Assembly (NCBI RefSeq): GCF_028583425.1
Contig: NC_072793.1
Coordinates: 172,399,681-172,463,680, forward strand
Source of the DNA: Eublepharis macularius
Taxonomy: Eukaryota > Chordata > Lepidosauria > Squamata > Eublepharidae
Direction: 5' to 3'
Length of the DNA stretch: 64,000 nt
Shown here: piece by piece, positions 63,236 to 64,000 of the stretch
How positions within the stretch are numbered: position 1 is the first letter of the stretch
Layout of the letters: each line of letters starts with the position of its first letter
Program-made: the position numbers and the translations under genes
Notes under the pieces: generated by a model
Databases searched by the model: none
Seen by the model: only the letters and a program-made list of their open reading frames with translations
Told to the model about the DNA's origin: nothing

Positions 63236-64000
63236 GTGAGTTTCGGGCTGCATGGAGGGATCTCGGGCGGGGAGAGAAAAGACACGTGTGAATGGGAGGA
63301 AGCGAGAAGGGCTGGAGGGAGCAGCGCAGAGCAGGGCGGCTTCCCGGGCGGGAGGGCTGCGGGGGCGCCTGCCTGTGTCGCCCCCTCCCTGCAAGCGGCC
63401 TGGGCGGGCGATGTCACTCTGAGCGTCTGGACGGACCGCTGCGCTGACCCGGAGGCTCCGTCGATCTCAGGGCCCCGAAGGTTTAGAGCCAGAGGAGCTC
63501 TTTGTGCCTACGGGCTCCGCGGGCGAAGAGGCCTTTGGCCACGTTGGGCTCCTCCACTGCAACTCTTTTCAGCACACGCTTTCCCTTCCTCTGAGTCCAA
63601 AGAGCTTCACCCTCCCAAAGAACTCCGACATGACCGTCGCAAACTCGTTTAAGAGCCCAAGGGAGGTATCGTTGCTGCTAGAGAGGCAAGTTCAGGCATT
63701 TGGGCAAAAAATGCCTCCTTCCAACTCAGTCTGTCCCACAAGATGGCCCCCTGCCCCCTGCCTTGACTCCGCCCGTGTGGTCGCTCCCCTGTAATGCACT
63801 CTGCTGAGATCTCTGCCCAGAGTCAGCTCTGCGTCTACAGTTGGTGCTGAGTTCCACTGCTTGGTTATTGCGATTATTATGATTATTGTTTATTAATAGT
63901 CCACCTTTCTAACTGGTATCCAAGGTAGAGTGCAAGTGAAATACAATATAATCAAGAGTTAGGGCTTTCACTGAGCACAAAAAATAAAATAATGGAGACT
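63236..64000 (+). other. Start of intron 1 of gene C
   Basis: Homologous to 16450-17415. GC-rich shoulder, then an eroded SINE-tail-like stretch near 63880-63960. The window ends before the point where a giant element would start if gene C had one. Confidence 0.6.

Overview
The window looks like genomic DNA of a squamate reptile, most likely a lizard. The evidence is KRAB/C2H2 zinc-finger genes with reptile-style KRAB boxes (...[23 protein letters not shown]...), tRNA-derived SINEs of the squamate type, a CR1 element with an octamer 3' end, L1, hAT and PIF/Harbinger elements, and introns with canonical splice sites. The species cannot be fixed from the sequence alone.

The frame of the window is a direct tandem duplication of a KRAB zinc-finger gene unit. 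Unit A runs from about 2181 to at least 17415 and unit B from about 46394 to the window end. Each carries, in order on the + strand, a KRAB-A exon (2361-2490; 46562-46691), an intron with SINEs, a long C2H2 zinc-finger exon (6581-8193; 49821-52243), several kb of repeat-rich flank, then a CpG-rich promoter with a ZNF143-type motif and the first coding exon of the NEXT gene (16360-16449; 63149-63235). Splice phases agree (0, then 1), so three genes are represented: gene A (exon 1 lies upstream of the window), gene B (16360 to 52243, about 880 aa, 23 fingers) and gene C (exon 1 only). Gene A has lost its last fingers: a 2-bp frameshift is followed by an internal fragment of L1 ORF2, which itself contains a hAT element with a nested foldback.

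Between the units, in intron 1 of gene B and antisense to it, lies the most unusual object: a structure of about 26.4 kb (17959-44408) that I interpret as one giant PIF/Harbinger transposon. Its ends are related inverted repeats. A CTCF-like motif lies about 250 bp inside each end, in mirror orientation. The two arms carry large arrays of a 366-bp unit in opposite orientation (about 32 full units on the left, 14 on the right), each array bracketed by the same flanking modules. The centre contains an intact 482-aa DDE transposase gene (33256-34704, minus strand). Every 366-bp unit contains a head-to-head inverted duplication, reaching a perfect 60-bp palindrome in some copies.

Downstream of gene B a 5'-truncated L1 (17-bp target duplication, empty site visible in unit A) has been split by an apparently full-length CR1 with both ORFs open (52875-57442). 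Another L1 piece carrying only ORF1 sequence sits at 59343-60730. The history appears to be gene duplication, then TE insertions specific to each copy, with arrays inside the Harbinger-like element expanding and homogenising separately in each arm.
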